From Teratosphaeria epicoccoides (Eukaryota > Ascomycota > Dothideomycetes > Mycosphaerellales > Teratosphaeriaceae), in NCBI GenBank assembly GCA_021401465.1, contig JADDMT010000181.1:1-46419 (forward strand): a stretch of DNA of 46,419 bases. The letters are read 5' to 3'. Positions within the stretch are counted from its first letter, which is position 1; every line of letters starts with the position of its first letter. The position numbers and the translations under genes were made by a program. Under the pieces are notes generated by a model. It was given only the letters and a program-made list of their open reading frames with translations, searched no databases and was not told where the DNA came from. Positions 32,578 to 44,400 of this stretch are shown here, in pieces.

Positions 32578-34127
32578 ATGCAAGCAACACCTTCATTCAC
32601 GACAGTGACTGCCCGTCAGACTCTGCAGCGCGCTCCAGTCGCCGCCTCAACTCCGCCAAAAGTAGAGTGGCCGTCTGGTGTGCGGGTCTATGTACAACGC
32701 GCCTTTGCTTCGGAAACGGCGATACCTGGTATAGACAAAGCCGCTGTGCAAGAGAGACTGAGGGAGATCATAACTGAGGCGGCGGAGAAAGGCGCGATGA
32801 ATTCACGTGATTGGGACACATATCCTCTACCGCAGCAGTTTTTGAAGGACGAACGCGATCACACGTATAGCGCGAAGAACGCATTGACAGCTAACCTACT
32901 TGCTACCATTCCTCCTGCCATGAACGGCGCATTCAGTCCCACTTCTGCTACTGCCAAGCGTAAACCCTCCGACGAGGACGTGGACATGCAGCAGCCGCCC
33001 ACCCCACCATGGAAGAAGGCCAAAACAAAGAGCAGCCTGGAGGATCGGATGACTGGACGAAGCAAAATACAGGACAAGAAGCAGAAAAAGACCGCAAAAG
33101 CCGCGAACGGTGTGGACGTCAGCGCCGACACCCTGGAGAAGCGCAAGCAGCGCTTCGGATACGTAACACCAGAACCCTCTCCTTATCTTTCTTCACGTGT
33201 TGAGTCTCCAGAACCAGCATCAGCTGGACCGCTTGTGGGTACAAGCCAGAACCTCGAGAAGAGCTACTTCCGGCTCACTGCCCCGCCGCCAAAAGAGGAT
33301 GTCAGGCCTTTTGACGTGCTCGAGAGGTCTCTACATCATGTTAGGATCAAGTGGAAGAAGGATCACAACTATAACTTTGCCTGCGATCAACTCAAGTCAA
33401 TTCGTCAGGATTTGACCGTCCAGCACATAAAGAACGAGTTGACGGTCAAGGTGTACGAGGCGCACGCCCGGATTGCTCTGGAGATGAAGGACCTTGGTGA
33501 GTACAATCAATGTCAGACACAGCTGCGTGCCCTGTACAAGCAGGGCTTGCCTGGAAACTCGGAGGAGTTCATTGCGTATCGTATTCTCTACATCATCTAC
33601 ACGTGCAACCGGACCGACATGAACAACATGTTGGCCGATCTAACCCCAACAGACAAGCAAAAGGAAGGTGTGAAGCACGCTTTGGCTGTAAGGGCAGCCC
33701 TAGCGTCAGGCAACTACCACAAATTCTTCAGATTGTATCGAGACGCCCCAAAGATGGGCCCATATCTGCTCGACATGATCATCCAGCGCGAACGACTTGC
33801 TGCAATGGCCGCAATTTGCAGAACGTAAGTATCTAGGTCTGAATGCGAGCTGTCAAATTGCTGCTGACTGTTGTTAGATACAAGCCAGACATCAGCCTCC
33901 GGTTCCTGGCGCATGAGCTCATGTTTGATTGCGACGAAGACGACGTTACTGACCCCGACGAGTCGCATCGCAAATGCCTAGAATTCTTGTGTCAGCAAGG
34001 TGGCGAGCAGTTTGTGGAGCGCAAGGAGGACGGTGAAATCCACTTCAAATGCAACAAGGCGGCCGGCGTGTTCGAAGGTGCCAAGCAATCTGCATTCGCG
34101 GCTGTCAACCTCAAAGGGCAAATCTAG
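32578..34127 (+). CDS. THP3: THP3/LENG8-like SAC3/GANP-domain protein
   Basis: Two exons, 32578-33824 and 33878-34127, flank a 53-nt intron (GTAAGT, CTGACTG branch, GTTAG) and encode 498 residues ending in TAG. The first 240 residues are basic and low in complexity, with Lys-rich stretches (KKAKTKSS, KKQKKTAK) that could act as nuclear signals. The SAC3/GANP-PCI region follows: YNFACDQLKSIRQDLTVQHIKNELTVKVYEAHARIALE, then EYNQCQTQLRALYKQG, close to yeast Thp3 and animal LENG8. Thp3 works with the PCI protein Csn12 in transcription elongation and mRNA maturation in the nucleus. The join gives ICRTYKPDISLRFLAHEL, in frame and family-like. It diverges from VPS36. Confidence 0.9.
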
Positions 34128-35685
34128 GCGCTTGGTGGATGGAATCTACGCCTTTGGCCAGCAGTGCTGGTTTTTGTGGACTGTCGGATGGGGCTTTGTC
34201 AAGAAAAGGATGGTCTCTGCCTTCACAACTCACATACTGTGCTCCCATCTGCACTCAGATCTACGAGCGTGGAAGGCCTGGCACGGGTCGGTCATGGACT
34301 ACATCTTGTCTGAGTATTGTCCTCATACACCAACGAGGTGCTGCGGATAGTGCGTCTATCCAACGTGATATCCCTGATGACAGTTGTTCCAGGATGCTGA
34401 AGCTGCAAACATTATGCGCATTGTGAGAAATACCGGAGGGGCGTCATACATCGCATATCAGCACAACCAGGATCCATGCCGCGCTGCTGGGGTTCGTCAA
34501 ATTGTTGCCATCAGCAAAGTGCTGTCGGCGAGATCAGACCTCGATAGCTTAATAGGCTCAACACGCAATGTTTGCCAACACCTAATTTGAAGAAGTACGG
34601 TTACGGAATCCGTCTTGGGCCAGTATGCTAAGCAAACCAATATATCAATATTGTACTGCACTGCCTTATGCTCGCACCAGACATAGAGCTTGCCTTGTTC
34701 CGGCCAAGGGCGATGCAACCTGCAGGTTGCCTCGGTCACTTTCTGTCACCTTGGTGAAGACAAACGAGATTGCAGGGCTCGATGGGATCGATCCGGACGT
34801 ACGTTTCACGACGTTGTGTGCCCTCTCCACTTGCCTCATCGCCCCAAGATGTGCCGACGTTACTCTCACACATCATGCAACATGCAGGTAGAATTCGGCG
34901 TCGTGCATCTAGAGAGATGGAGCAATAACATAGTATCTGTCAGCCACCACACGGGCGGGAGATGCGACTGACAACAGGAAACATAGATAGTAACAATATC
35001 ATATAAATTACTCGGGATTTGACGGACAGGCCTCTTTGTCCAACTCGCGTTTCGGCGGTGCGCCCGATGACAGTCCAGTCAGGAGGAAGAAAGGGCGTCG
35101 TTGTCTGTCAACGCTCGCGTGGCTGAGGCGTGGGCTGTGGATCAGGACTGCATGCCGGCGCGCGTCGCTTGGTCGCCTCTCGTCGTCCGATTCCGCCAAG
35201 CCGTCTCCAGCGGTCGCCTTAAGCTTCAAGGTTCAGCCCACTTGCCCCGAGTTTCATCAACTCGTGACAGGCGGCGGGGCAGCAACGAATGCAAGCTTTC
35301 GACGGAGGAATTGCGACTGATTCATGTGTGAAGAAACACTCACGTAACTTGCATGATCTGCTGTTGGTATACGAAAACGAGGCTTTGGTCTCGACGAGGA
35401 CTGCGACCACCGAACGCCGTCGAACACAACAGACTGCTACGCCAACACCAGCCGCGGCTCCTACTCCAGACGCGCGCGTTCCTGCGCCGGGACGCACTTG
35501 ACCCGTGGGTGCAGCTTTTGCAGAACAACTGTTGACCGACTTTCCGACCACCACCCGCACGCGTGTGACTGGTGTAGTAAAATCCGCGCTTGCAGATCAA
35601 CAGCCCGCCAGTCCGGCCGCTTCCCGCTTGACGAGGAAAAGGAAGCCTGACAAGCCACGCGTCTGCGTTCGATACCGGGATCGCA
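34128..35685. other. Intergenic, BEM1 upstream region
   Basis: About 1.56 kb between the THP3 stop and the BEM1 start. The open frames are short and unsupported. No RNA gene or element is recognised. Confidence 0.5.
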
Positions 35686-37738
35686 ATGAAGGTGAGAAGT
35701 GTTGCGGAGAAAAGCGCAGTCATAAGAGGTCGCAAGGAATGTATGGATGGGCTGACGGCGCACTAGTTCCGGCGATCGATCAAGAGCGACGGTACCAGAC
35801 ATGACTCCGGAAAACCTGTACAAATTGCCATACCACAAAAAGACGCCATAGCAATTGAACCGCCGAAAAAGGTTGGTTCAAATCAACCACAACGGGCTGG
35901 CCTAGATGGCTTGCTAATCCGCATACCCGCAGGTGATTAAAGCGCTGTACGATCACACTGCGCCGAGCGAGCCTCCGATCTACCTTTCCTTCTCGGCAGG
36001 CGACTTCTTACATGTATTGAGCAGAGAGAACGACCCGGACTGGTACGAGGCGTGCAATCCACTGGCAGGCTCAAGAGGTTTGGTGCCGGTAAAATACTTC
36101 GATATCGTGGGCAAGACTGTGCGGGATAGTGGGGACTCTAGCAAGTCCGTCAGCGCGACGCACGATAGCGGATACGCGGAAGGAGCGACGCCCTCAGGTA
36201 GAAGCGGGACATCGAGATCGAGCACCATGAACACTTCAACTCAGGGAACGCCACCCATGCCGGGGCACAGGGTGAGCAAGTCAGTGGGGAGAGGAGCTGG
36301 CGGGATATACGGTATCGTGTCATACGATTTTCACGCCGAGAGACCTGATGAGCTGGATGCGAAAGAGGGCGAGGCAATCATTGTAATTGCGCAATCCAAC
36401 CCGGAATGGTTTGTTGCGAAACCAATAACACGACTGGGCGGCCCTGGACTCATACCTGTGTCTTTCATTGAGATTCGAGACATGGTGACTGGGAAGCCAG
36501 TGCCAGATACGCAGGCCGCTGTAATACAAGCCGGGATACCAAAAGTTGAGGAGTGGAAGAAGATGGCTGCCGAATACAAGAACACGAGTATTCCACTTGG
36601 CACGGTGTCGAGCAGCTCGCAAGCATTGCAACAGGGCATGGAGCGGATGAGCTTGAGCAATGGACAGGGACAGAACGGGCACGGGCATTCTGGACAGCCA
36701 AGCAATTTGGCCTACCAGCAGCAACAGGACCAGGGCCTTTACGCGCCGGAAAGAGCATCTGTGCCTCGCTTCATCTATGCGGACGACAAATTCCACTTCG
36801 TCGTGGAATGCAGGCTCTCGAATGGTACGCACTGGGATTTGTCCCGGATATATGAGGATTTTTACGAATTGCAGATCAATCTCATCAACGCTTTTCCGGA
36901 GGAGGCTGGGCAGTACGAAGGGAAGCCGAGGATACTGCCCTACATGCCAGGACCTGTCAAGTTCGTGACTGACAACATTACCGAGGGACGGCGTGACAAC
37001 CTGGACGCATACCTACGGGAGCTGTTGAGGTTAAAGCAGCAGATCACTTGCTGCTCGCTAGTACGCAACTTCTTCGCGCCACGGGAGGGAGATTATGAAG
37101 TCGATCCGAATGCGGTCGATCTGGATAGCCATGCACGGCCCAAGGAAGCAGATGGCAGAGATAGATACTCTCAGGCTTCCCAAGCGTCCCACCAGCAACC
37201 GCAGAATGGCAGCTATGCTCATTCCGCAAGGCAGCCGTCCAATAACTCGGCGCATCAGTATAGCCAGTCTCAGCCTACGAACGTACAGTATGGGCATCAA
37301 AGAGGGCTGTCTACACAGACGACCAACCACTATCGTTCGCCTTCCGACTTCGCAGCACAACAACACCAAACGCCCACACCACCACAAGGGGGCGCCCTGC
37401 AGCCTCCAATAACTCGTCAAGCTACGGCAGCATCGGCAGGGTCCGGTGGCAGCACAGTGCCTGTTAAGGTCAAGGCTTGGTTCGACAGGGACACATGTGT
37501 CGTCATCCGCATGCCTCCACGGGGCCAATTCAGTTTCGAGGAGCTGCACCGCAAGATCGTGGAGCGACGGAAGCTAGAATACCGGGGTCAGGATCAGGAC
37601 GATGAGAACCTTGACATCGAATATCGAGATGAGAGAGACGGAGAATATTATCGCCTGGAGGGGGACGAGGACCTTGACATTGCGGTAGAGAGAAATGAGA
37701 AGCTCACGCTGGCTGTGAGGGCAGCAACGGGCTCATGA
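35686..37738 (+). CDS. BEM1: Cell-polarity scaffold Bem1/Scd2
   Basis: Three exons: 35686-35691 (ATG AAG only), 35767-35871 and 35933-37738. Introns are 75 nt (GTGAGA, GGCTGACGG branch, CTAG) and 61 nt (GTTGGT...GCAG). The product is 638 residues. Joins give MKFRRSIKSDGTRH, then EPPKKVIKALYDH, matching the family's basic start and first SH3. Domains: SH3-1 at about 38-97 (ALYDH, SFSAGDFLHVLSREND, WYEACNPLAGSRGLVPVKYF); SH3-2 at 160-222 (GIVSYDFHAERPDELDAKEGE); PX at about 312-432 (RFIYADDKFHFVVECRL, RIYEDFYELQ); PB1 at about 535-635 (VKVKAWFDRDTCVVIRM). Bem1 holds Cdc42, its exchange factor and PAK kinase together at polarity sites, with PB1 binding Cdc24. The region between PX and PB1 is Gln/Ser-rich and probably disordered. 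Confidence 0.94.
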
Positions 37739-38198
37739 GAGAAGCATTGTCTGTGCATTGTTCTGGTTTCTATTGCGTGCGAGCGAGCTTTTTTCGTTTC
37801 GGGCGGAGTTCTCCAAGAGCTGTGGTTCACTCCAAAAACGGTGCGGGTGAAGTTTGGATACGAGGGTACGCGGGACATGGATTCATGATTGATTGCGGAA
37901 TAGGCGCATCGTTCTGTTTGTTGAGTTGGTGGTCTCTGGATGAGTACTGCGATCTTTGTGTGGAGATTTACCGTTGTTCTATCTCGATTTCTGCAGCAGG
38001 TTATGATTACATACATATGTGCGAGTATGTGTCGTTCGGCCGAGAGCACTGAGTCATGCGACGACCACCACCTTGAAGCTGGTGCCAAGATTCAGCTTAA
38101 GCGCACGCAGCCCCATTTTCGGCGATGGACCTTTTGCGACTTCAATTTGTTTTGCTCCGCACTGATCACTGCAGAAGGCACCATTAGCACCCGCCAAA
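37739..38198. other. BEM1 3' flank and RPL5 promoter
   Basis: 460 bp between two tandem genes, without a supported ORF. It presumably holds the BEM1 3' UTR and the strong RPL5 promoter; no motif stands out clearly. Confidence 0.5.
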
Positions 38199-39271
38199 AT
38201 GCCGTTCGTAAGTATCCACGCTCTCTGGCCTTGCGAGCCAGAATGAGGGTCACTGCAAGATGCTTCGGGGGTGGACTGAAGCGCAAATTGCTGACTCGAA
38301 GATGTTGGACAGACCAAATTGGTCAAGAACTCCGCCTACTTCAGGTATGCATTAAACGTGGCACTGACGCTATTGCGCGCACGCTGCTGACACATTTCTT
38401 CAGCCGCTACCAGGTGAAGTACAAGCGCAGACGGGCAGGTAAGACCGACTACTACGCCCGCAAGCGCCTCGTGACTCAGGCCAAGAACAAGTACAACGCG
38501 CCCAAGTACCGCCTGGTCGTCCGCTTCACCAATAAGGACATCATCTGCCAGATCGTCACCTCCGAGATCACTGGCGACAAGGTCTTCGTTGCCGCCTACG
38601 GCCACGAGCTCAAGCGCTATGGTATCACCCACGGCCTGACTAACTGGGCTGCCGCCTACTGCACTGGTCTCCTCGTCGCCCGCCGTGCCCTCTCCAAGCT
38701 CGACATCGCCGACCACTTCACTGGGGTTGAGGAGCCCGATGGCGAATTCAAGCTCACTGAGGCCGCCGAGATCGACGGCGAGGAGCGCCGCCCGTTCAAG
38801 GTCTTCCTCGATGTTGGTCTTGCTAGGACCAGCACTGGCGCCCGCGTCTTCGGTGCGCTGAAGGGTGCATCTGACGGCGGTCTCTACGTTCCGCATTCTG
38901 AAAAGCGCTTCCCTGGCTACGACATTGAGTCCAAGGAGCTCGACGCCGAGACTCTCCGCAAGTACATCTTCGGCGGCCACGTGGCGGAATACATGGAGAC
39001 CCTCGCCGACGACGACGAGGAGCGGTACAAGTCCCAATTCTCCGGCTACATCGACGATGAGGTCGAGGCTGATGGTCTCGAGGAGTTGTACGCTGAGGCC
39101 CATAGCCAGATTCGCGAGGATCCGTGGAAGAAGGACGAGGAGGCTGGCGAGAAGAAGACTAAGGAGGAGTGGAAGGCAGAAAGCAAGAAGTACAGGCAGA
39201 AGAAGCTCACCAAGGCTGAGAGGGAGGCGCGTGTGCAGGAGAAGATCAAGGCTCTGGCTGCGGAGGTCTAA
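38199..39271 (+). CDS. RPL5: 60S ribosomal protein uL18 (L5)
   Basis: Three exons, 38199-38207 (ATG CCG TTC), 38313-38344 and 38404-39271, encode 302 residues, close to the usual 297-305. Introns are 105 nt (GTAAGT...GACAG) and 59 nt (GTATGC...TTCAG). The splices rebuild MPFTKLVKNSAYFSRYQVKYKRRR, the conserved N-terminus. Further signatures are GKTDYYARKRLVTQAKNKYN, VVRFTNKDIICQIV, YGHELKRYGITHGLTNWAAAYCTGLLVARR and VFGALKGASDGGLYVPHSEKRFPGYD. The C-terminus is the Lys-rich tail. The protein binds 5S rRNA with uL5 and enters the 60S central protuberance as the 5S RNP. Third positions are strongly C-biased, as expected for a highly expressed gene. Confidence 0.97.
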
Positions 39272-39795
39272 GTCTTCTGACTTAAACGGCGCTATACGAG
39301 GCCAGCACTGGGAACACGCGTTCGGTGATGGCTTTGACGGTGTCCATGGCGTCAGCGCTGTGTGTGTTGGCCAACGTGTCACGGTCACGAGGATCATTGG
39401 CCGTTGAAAAGGCCAATGCAACAGCGAAGAATTATTGACGGCGTGCAATGACAACCACCCTTATTCTCTTAATTCTGCTTCCTTGCCTTGACTAGATCCC
39501 ACGTCGTTTCCGACACATCAGCGGCTGCCTTTGAGAATGTTCTAGATATTACTGCACGAAATACCGATCTGGCAAGGCCCTTGGCACAACTAAGGCTTTC
39601 TCGCCATCTATTAAATAGGTATATCGCCGTTTGGTGATGTTTCAAATGCATGGTATTTTCGGATGAGCGCTATCACTCCTATCTATAATTTTCTGCAGTG
39701 GCTTGTAGTCACCACATACGCTACTGCGGTGTTCTCGTGATACAGGCTCGTCTTACATCGGACACCTTACCTCGCGACTAGTAGGACTCACCAAA
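39272..39795. other. RPL5 3' flank grading into the copia 3' end
   Basis: The RPL5 3' UTR occupies the first part. From about 39,440 the sequence becomes more A/T rich and may contain a U3 fragment of the copia 3' LTR or an older relic. A 60-codon - strand frame at 39469-39651 has no recognised family. Confidence 0.4.
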
Positions 39796-39802
39796 CAATA
39801 CA

Positions 39803-39828
39803 CCCCCTCAGAGATCACCCTCTGAAGG
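39803..39828 (-). other. Copia polypurine tract within a hairpin
   Basis: On the - strand the tract TGAGGGGG ends at 39803 and is followed at once by TGTATTG, the typical join of a copia polypurine tract to a 3' LTR. The tract forms part of an imperfect inverted repeat, arms CCTTCAGAG and CTCTGAGG, between 39806 and 39828. It would prime plus-strand DNA synthesis. Confidence 0.5.
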
Positions 39829-40998
39829 TTACTTTGAGTGAGAGCCCCTACGGCGCTTCAGAGTTCTCACTGCATCCTCTATTACACGCTAAAAACTAGT
39901 ATTCATAATCTCTTTCATCTTATTAACTAACTCATCATTCTCACTCTTAGCTTCTGCATCATCTCTAGTGCTGTTCTTCGTGCGTTGCCTTTTAGCAGCT
40001 AGCTTAACTAGTGAGGAGGTAGTAGTGCGCTTCTTCGTGTTTTAGCCCTGATCGGCATCCTTATCATCCTTAATGTGCACTACTGTGTGCTGCTGTACCT
40101 AGTCTAGTCTCTCCAAGCTCTTAACGATCTTAACGCCATGGTCAAGTAGCCTAGTGAAGTCGTGCGCCTCTGCAAGTTTAATGTATTACATTCTGGCATC
40201 ACGATCGAGCTTTTCTACCTCCACGAGGTACAGAAAGGTCCTGATTGCCATTTCGACAATTGGATCGTTAGTAGCGTCGCTCTTGCTCTTCTGAGGGTCT
40301 TTAGATGATTCGTTCTCCAGGAACTTGATCTTGTAGATGACGAAGTCAGCTGTTTTGCGTATGGACTTCTTGTGTCGTTTGCGGATATCAGCCTGCTTTT
40401 AGGCGTCTAAGCGCTCCTTCTTGCTAGTGAGTGGCGATTGTGATGGTTGAGTGTTTGTGAGCGCTATGTTCTTTGACTTCTTGAGAGGTGTCTTAGTCAG
40501 TGCGGTTGACTTCTTACGAGGAGACTATCTCTGCGCTAGTGCCTTCTTCAGGTCGGGCTGCTCATCCTCCTTAGACTCGATGTCCTGATTGAGCGTCTTC
40601 CTGCCATGAATTGGACCTTTCTGACGAGGTCTCGGGTTACGCTAAGTGAGTACTGTTAGACGCAGACCTATGCTAGTAATTAATTTCTTGGTTAATTGAT
40701 TGTAGTAAGTAAATGACCTTAGCTAAGCTGCTTCGATTGCTCGCTTAGTTTGATGTTCTTTGGGCGTTACATCTCTAGTAATGCTTTCTTCGTCTCTAGA
40801 CACGTCTGCTAGTAGCTGAAGTACCGTTCTCTTAAACTCGGAGACTAGCCCTATGCGTGAGGCGTTACTCGATGACTGCTGTAGCTAACTATCACGAATT
40901 TGCTGCTCGTTGTCTGACGAGGTCTCTTCAACGAGTAGCGCGGGCATCTTGGACTGATCTCTTGAGTTAATAGGCGTAAAGGTCGGTGTCTTAAACAT
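39829..40998 (-). pseudogene. Extra ORF of the copia element between pol and 3' LTR, unknown function
   Basis: From the ATG at 40996-40998, one frame of 390 codons runs to TAA at 39829. It is interrupted by nine in-frame stops (six TAG, three TAA) with no frameshift. It is in a different frame from gag-pol and about 485 bp downstream of the last recognisable pol residues, so it is a separate cistron. The protein is polar and Lys/Arg/Ser-rich (KKSTALTKTPLKKSKN, RKRHKKSIRK). It has one helical-looking central segment (DPIVEMAIRTFLYLVEVEKLDRDARM) and a coiled-coil-like C-terminus (KSENDELVNKMKEIMNTSF). I recognise no family; it lacks the features of an env-like or gag protein (no signal, transmembrane segment or zinc knuckle). 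It could be a captured host gene or an element-encoded chromatin factor. Confidence 0.5.
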
Positions 40999-41076
40999 GT
41001 GTTGCTCGGAGAAGGTTAGTGAAGACGATAGTGCAAGACTTAGATGTTAGTGTAGTAGTGTGACTGTAATACTAGC

Positions 41077-41098
41077 AGTTTAAAAGGTTTTTTAAGCT
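41077..41098. repeat. Short A/T-rich imperfect palindrome
   Basis: AGTTTAAAA and TTTTAAGCT arms face each other around a short centre, about 80 bp upstream of the extra copia ORF. It may be part of a promoter for that ORF or be chance A/T composition. Confidence 0.3.
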
Positions 41099-41482
41099 GA
41101 GTTGCTACTCCTGCAGGTAGTTACACATCACTCGCACTCGTCTAATCAGGACTTCAGAACGTATCGTGACTCATGACGTGTGCCTTCCGTTTTTGGCCAG
41201 TTCTGCGGTCGAGTGAAGTAATGTTCGTTTGTTTGTTTGTTTTGATTTAGTCGAGCTGATATTGTTCACTGCTGTTGCCGTATCATTTATTCATGTGCTT
41301 TCTGTAGGAGCTGATCTGTGGCCCCTTGCCGCTATATCGTTCGTTCATTCGTTGTTCTGTCGTTCTTTTCAGGGGTATCCTGCTCAGTTCTTATTACTGA
41401 GCTAGTCTCCTGCACTGTTGTTGTTGTCTGCTGCTGTTTCACCCCCTGAGCAGTTACTGCTTACTAGATGCAGCCGCAACTG

Positions 41483-44400
41483 TTAAGTGAAGCGCACGTG
41501 TTTTGGTGCTGTTATTAACTTGGTTATTCCATCAGCTAGTATCTTAGCTGTTAGCATCCATTCCACGTGTAAGTCTCCGGCTTGATACCTCTCTCGCAGC
41601 TAACATTGCTGAACATCTACATGCCGCATCTTCGTGTCTAGGCGATACCTAGACTTCTGAACAAAGCGAAGAGTCTGCTTGTTATTGCAGTAGAGTTTTG
41701 GGACTTCGGGCAGTTCGATATTAAGCTTTTCGAGTGTGCGCTTCTACTACATCATCTCCGACCTAGCATGACTAAGACCATACAGCTTAGCCTTAGTGCT
41801 TAACTTCGTGACCATGGTCTGCTTGACTGCCTTCTAATCTACAGGCCTACTGAATAGCATGTACACAAAACCTTCACTAGACTTTCGGGTTTCATTATCA
41901 TCAGCAAATGAGGCGTCCGACGTACCATAGAACTCCTGCAGCACTACGTCGGGTCCATAGGTTATCCCTAGGTGTTTTGTTGATAGGAGGTAGCGGATGA
42001 GATAATCGGCAGCTTTGATGTGTTAGCGAGAAGGGTTCTTAAGGCAACGTGAGAGTAGAGAGGTTGCAAACGCAATGTCTAGGCGAGTCTGCATAGCGGC
42101 GAAGTTGATGCTTCCGACTTTAGATCCAAACTCGCTAATCAGATGAGGAGTTGCAGTCTCATCACTTGCAGTAGTGAAGTCGAGTAGGAGAGGCGTTTTT
42201 GGACCTAGGCTATCAACCGGACAGTTGATCTGGTAGCGAGCTCCAATCTTCTCGACGTACGAGGTCTAGGTGAGAGACAACGTCTAGTCAGCCATACTTC
42301 TGCTGACTTTGATGCCACAGAAGTATGCTAGTTCTCCTAGGTTGCGCATCTCATAGATCCTCATCAACTCTTCCTTAAGTTTCTGCGCTAAGTCACGGTC
42401 TTCTAGTAGGAAGATAATACTAATATCATCTACAAAGAAGAATACTAGGATTTTGCCTACCCCCTAGATGCACGATTCAACTTCTCTTAATCCAAGATCA
42501 TCTAGAGTTCCCTTTAGCAGGTCGTACTATAGCCTTAGTGACTCCTTGAATCCATATAATGCCTTTTCGCACTTTAACACCTTTCCTGCGTACTCTGGTA
42601 GGTGCTTGAAGCCGTCTGGTATTTGCAGGTATTTCGGTTTCGGTAATAGTGAGTTCAGAAAGGCATTTACTACGTCGAGTTACATTGTCTGAAGATTGAA
42701 GTACCCGATGAGAGCTATCATCAGTCTGAAGAGTTTTGAGCTAAGAGTTGCAGCGTAGGTGTCGAGTTCGGTCTGTTAGAGATCGCCTCTTCCGCAGAGT
42801 CGGCCTTTGTGCTTGACTAGGACACCAAGATCATCGCCCTTGTAGCCCTAGACCTATGTTGTGGGCAATGACTTATCTTCAGCTTCTTCTTTAGGGATAG
42901 CATGGTACGTTCTTGTCGACAGTCCTTTGTTGAACTTAACATGCGCTGCTTGTTTAAACTCTTTCCTGTACGGATGAGTTGCTAGCTCTTTCCATCGCTT
43001 CGGTAGTAGTAGCAGTAATCGAATATACACAGGCTAGTCTAGATTCTTGTGAATAATATTGTTAACAATTGCTCGTTCCAGGATTACTACACACACGATC
43101 TTCGTCCTCTTATCATCATGCGGAAAGAGAAAGTCCTCGTCTAGATTAGCCTCTGCTGTAATTCTTTTCTGTCCTGATAGCGTATCCGTCAGAGGGCTGT
43201 ACTCCAGATCAAGCGTAGGAAAGATGTTTTTAAAGAAGTGTTAGCTTAGTTCCTGCTCGCCTAGCGGAAAACTTCGCGTAATCTCATACTCAAATTCCGG
43301 TTCTAGATGATATAGTTGATCAATATCGTCTATTAGAGAGTCCTGAGAGTCTACCCCCCTAGCTGGTTGCACGTCCCTGCGGACAGCTAACGTCTTAAAG
43401 ACCAAGTCATCAAACTGCGATTCAAACGCCCCTTGCGGCTCCTGTAGATCTACTGCTGCATTAATGCCTGAGTCAATAACTGCCGTAAGGTCGATATCCC
43501 GCTCATAGTATCTCTTGGACTCATCGAAGATCACATCTCTAGTCCGGATTATCACTCCTTTCGACAGGATCCAGATGCGATAAATGTTGTGACCCTTAAA
43601 GCCGACCAAATATCTAATGTGCGCACGAGCCCGTAGTTTCGCTCTCTTCGGTGGGTTACTGTCGCGGGTCTTGTGAGCATACGCTCTCGCCCCGACTACG
43701 AACATGTGGGCAATACTAGGCTTTTTGCCGCAACATGCTTCAAATGGAGTCTTGTAGCTAATTGACGGGGTTAGTGACCGATTAAGGATGTACGCAGCTG
43801 CTACGACTAACTCCGGCTAGAGGTTTTCAGGTAAATTCCCATTAATCGCTAGAGACCTCGCTAGTTGAATCACCGATCGACTACCTCTCTCTGCAGGATC
43901 CTGTTCTAGAGTGTATGCCGCTGTCCGTTTCCATAGCACGTTGTCTGATCGAAGAACAGACCTAAAGACAAGACCTAGATAACGGTCATTGTCAGTAGTC
44001 AGAACATATATTTCCTGACCAAAATTTTTTACAAACCGCCGTAGTTCCTGATAGCAGGCGAGAAGATCTCCTTGTCCGTAGGATACTATCGTCTAGACGA
44101 AGTGCAACTTGGTGTTAGCATCATAGGCATACACTATGTACCTATGACTATTGAATGCCGAATCAAACTCCGTAATGTCTATTGCGATATCGCTAAACGG
44201 TGATGAGAGTCTCGTCCGGAATTGCTGTCTCCTTGAGATAACTCGCTTGCTTTTAGAAAGTGCGCAAGTCTCGCACTCGTTAGTTAACGGAGCAGGCGTA
44301 TCTTCAGCAAAGCTCACGCTAATGACCGCCTTTAGTATGTAGTCGATCCTGTCTTTAGAGATGTGGCCAAGCACTCTGTAAGTAAGTACTAGTGACATCT

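Noticed and set aside
35872..35889. tRNA T-arm-like sequence (GGTTCAAAT flanked by short complementary arms)
   Set aside because: It lies in the second BEM1 intron. The loop is one base too long and no acceptor, D or anticodon arms can be found around it.
38208..38312. Intronic snoRNA in the 105-nt first intron of RPL5
   Set aside because: No convincing C box (RUGAUGA) or H/ACA arrangement was found. CTGA matches alone are expected from the branch-site region.
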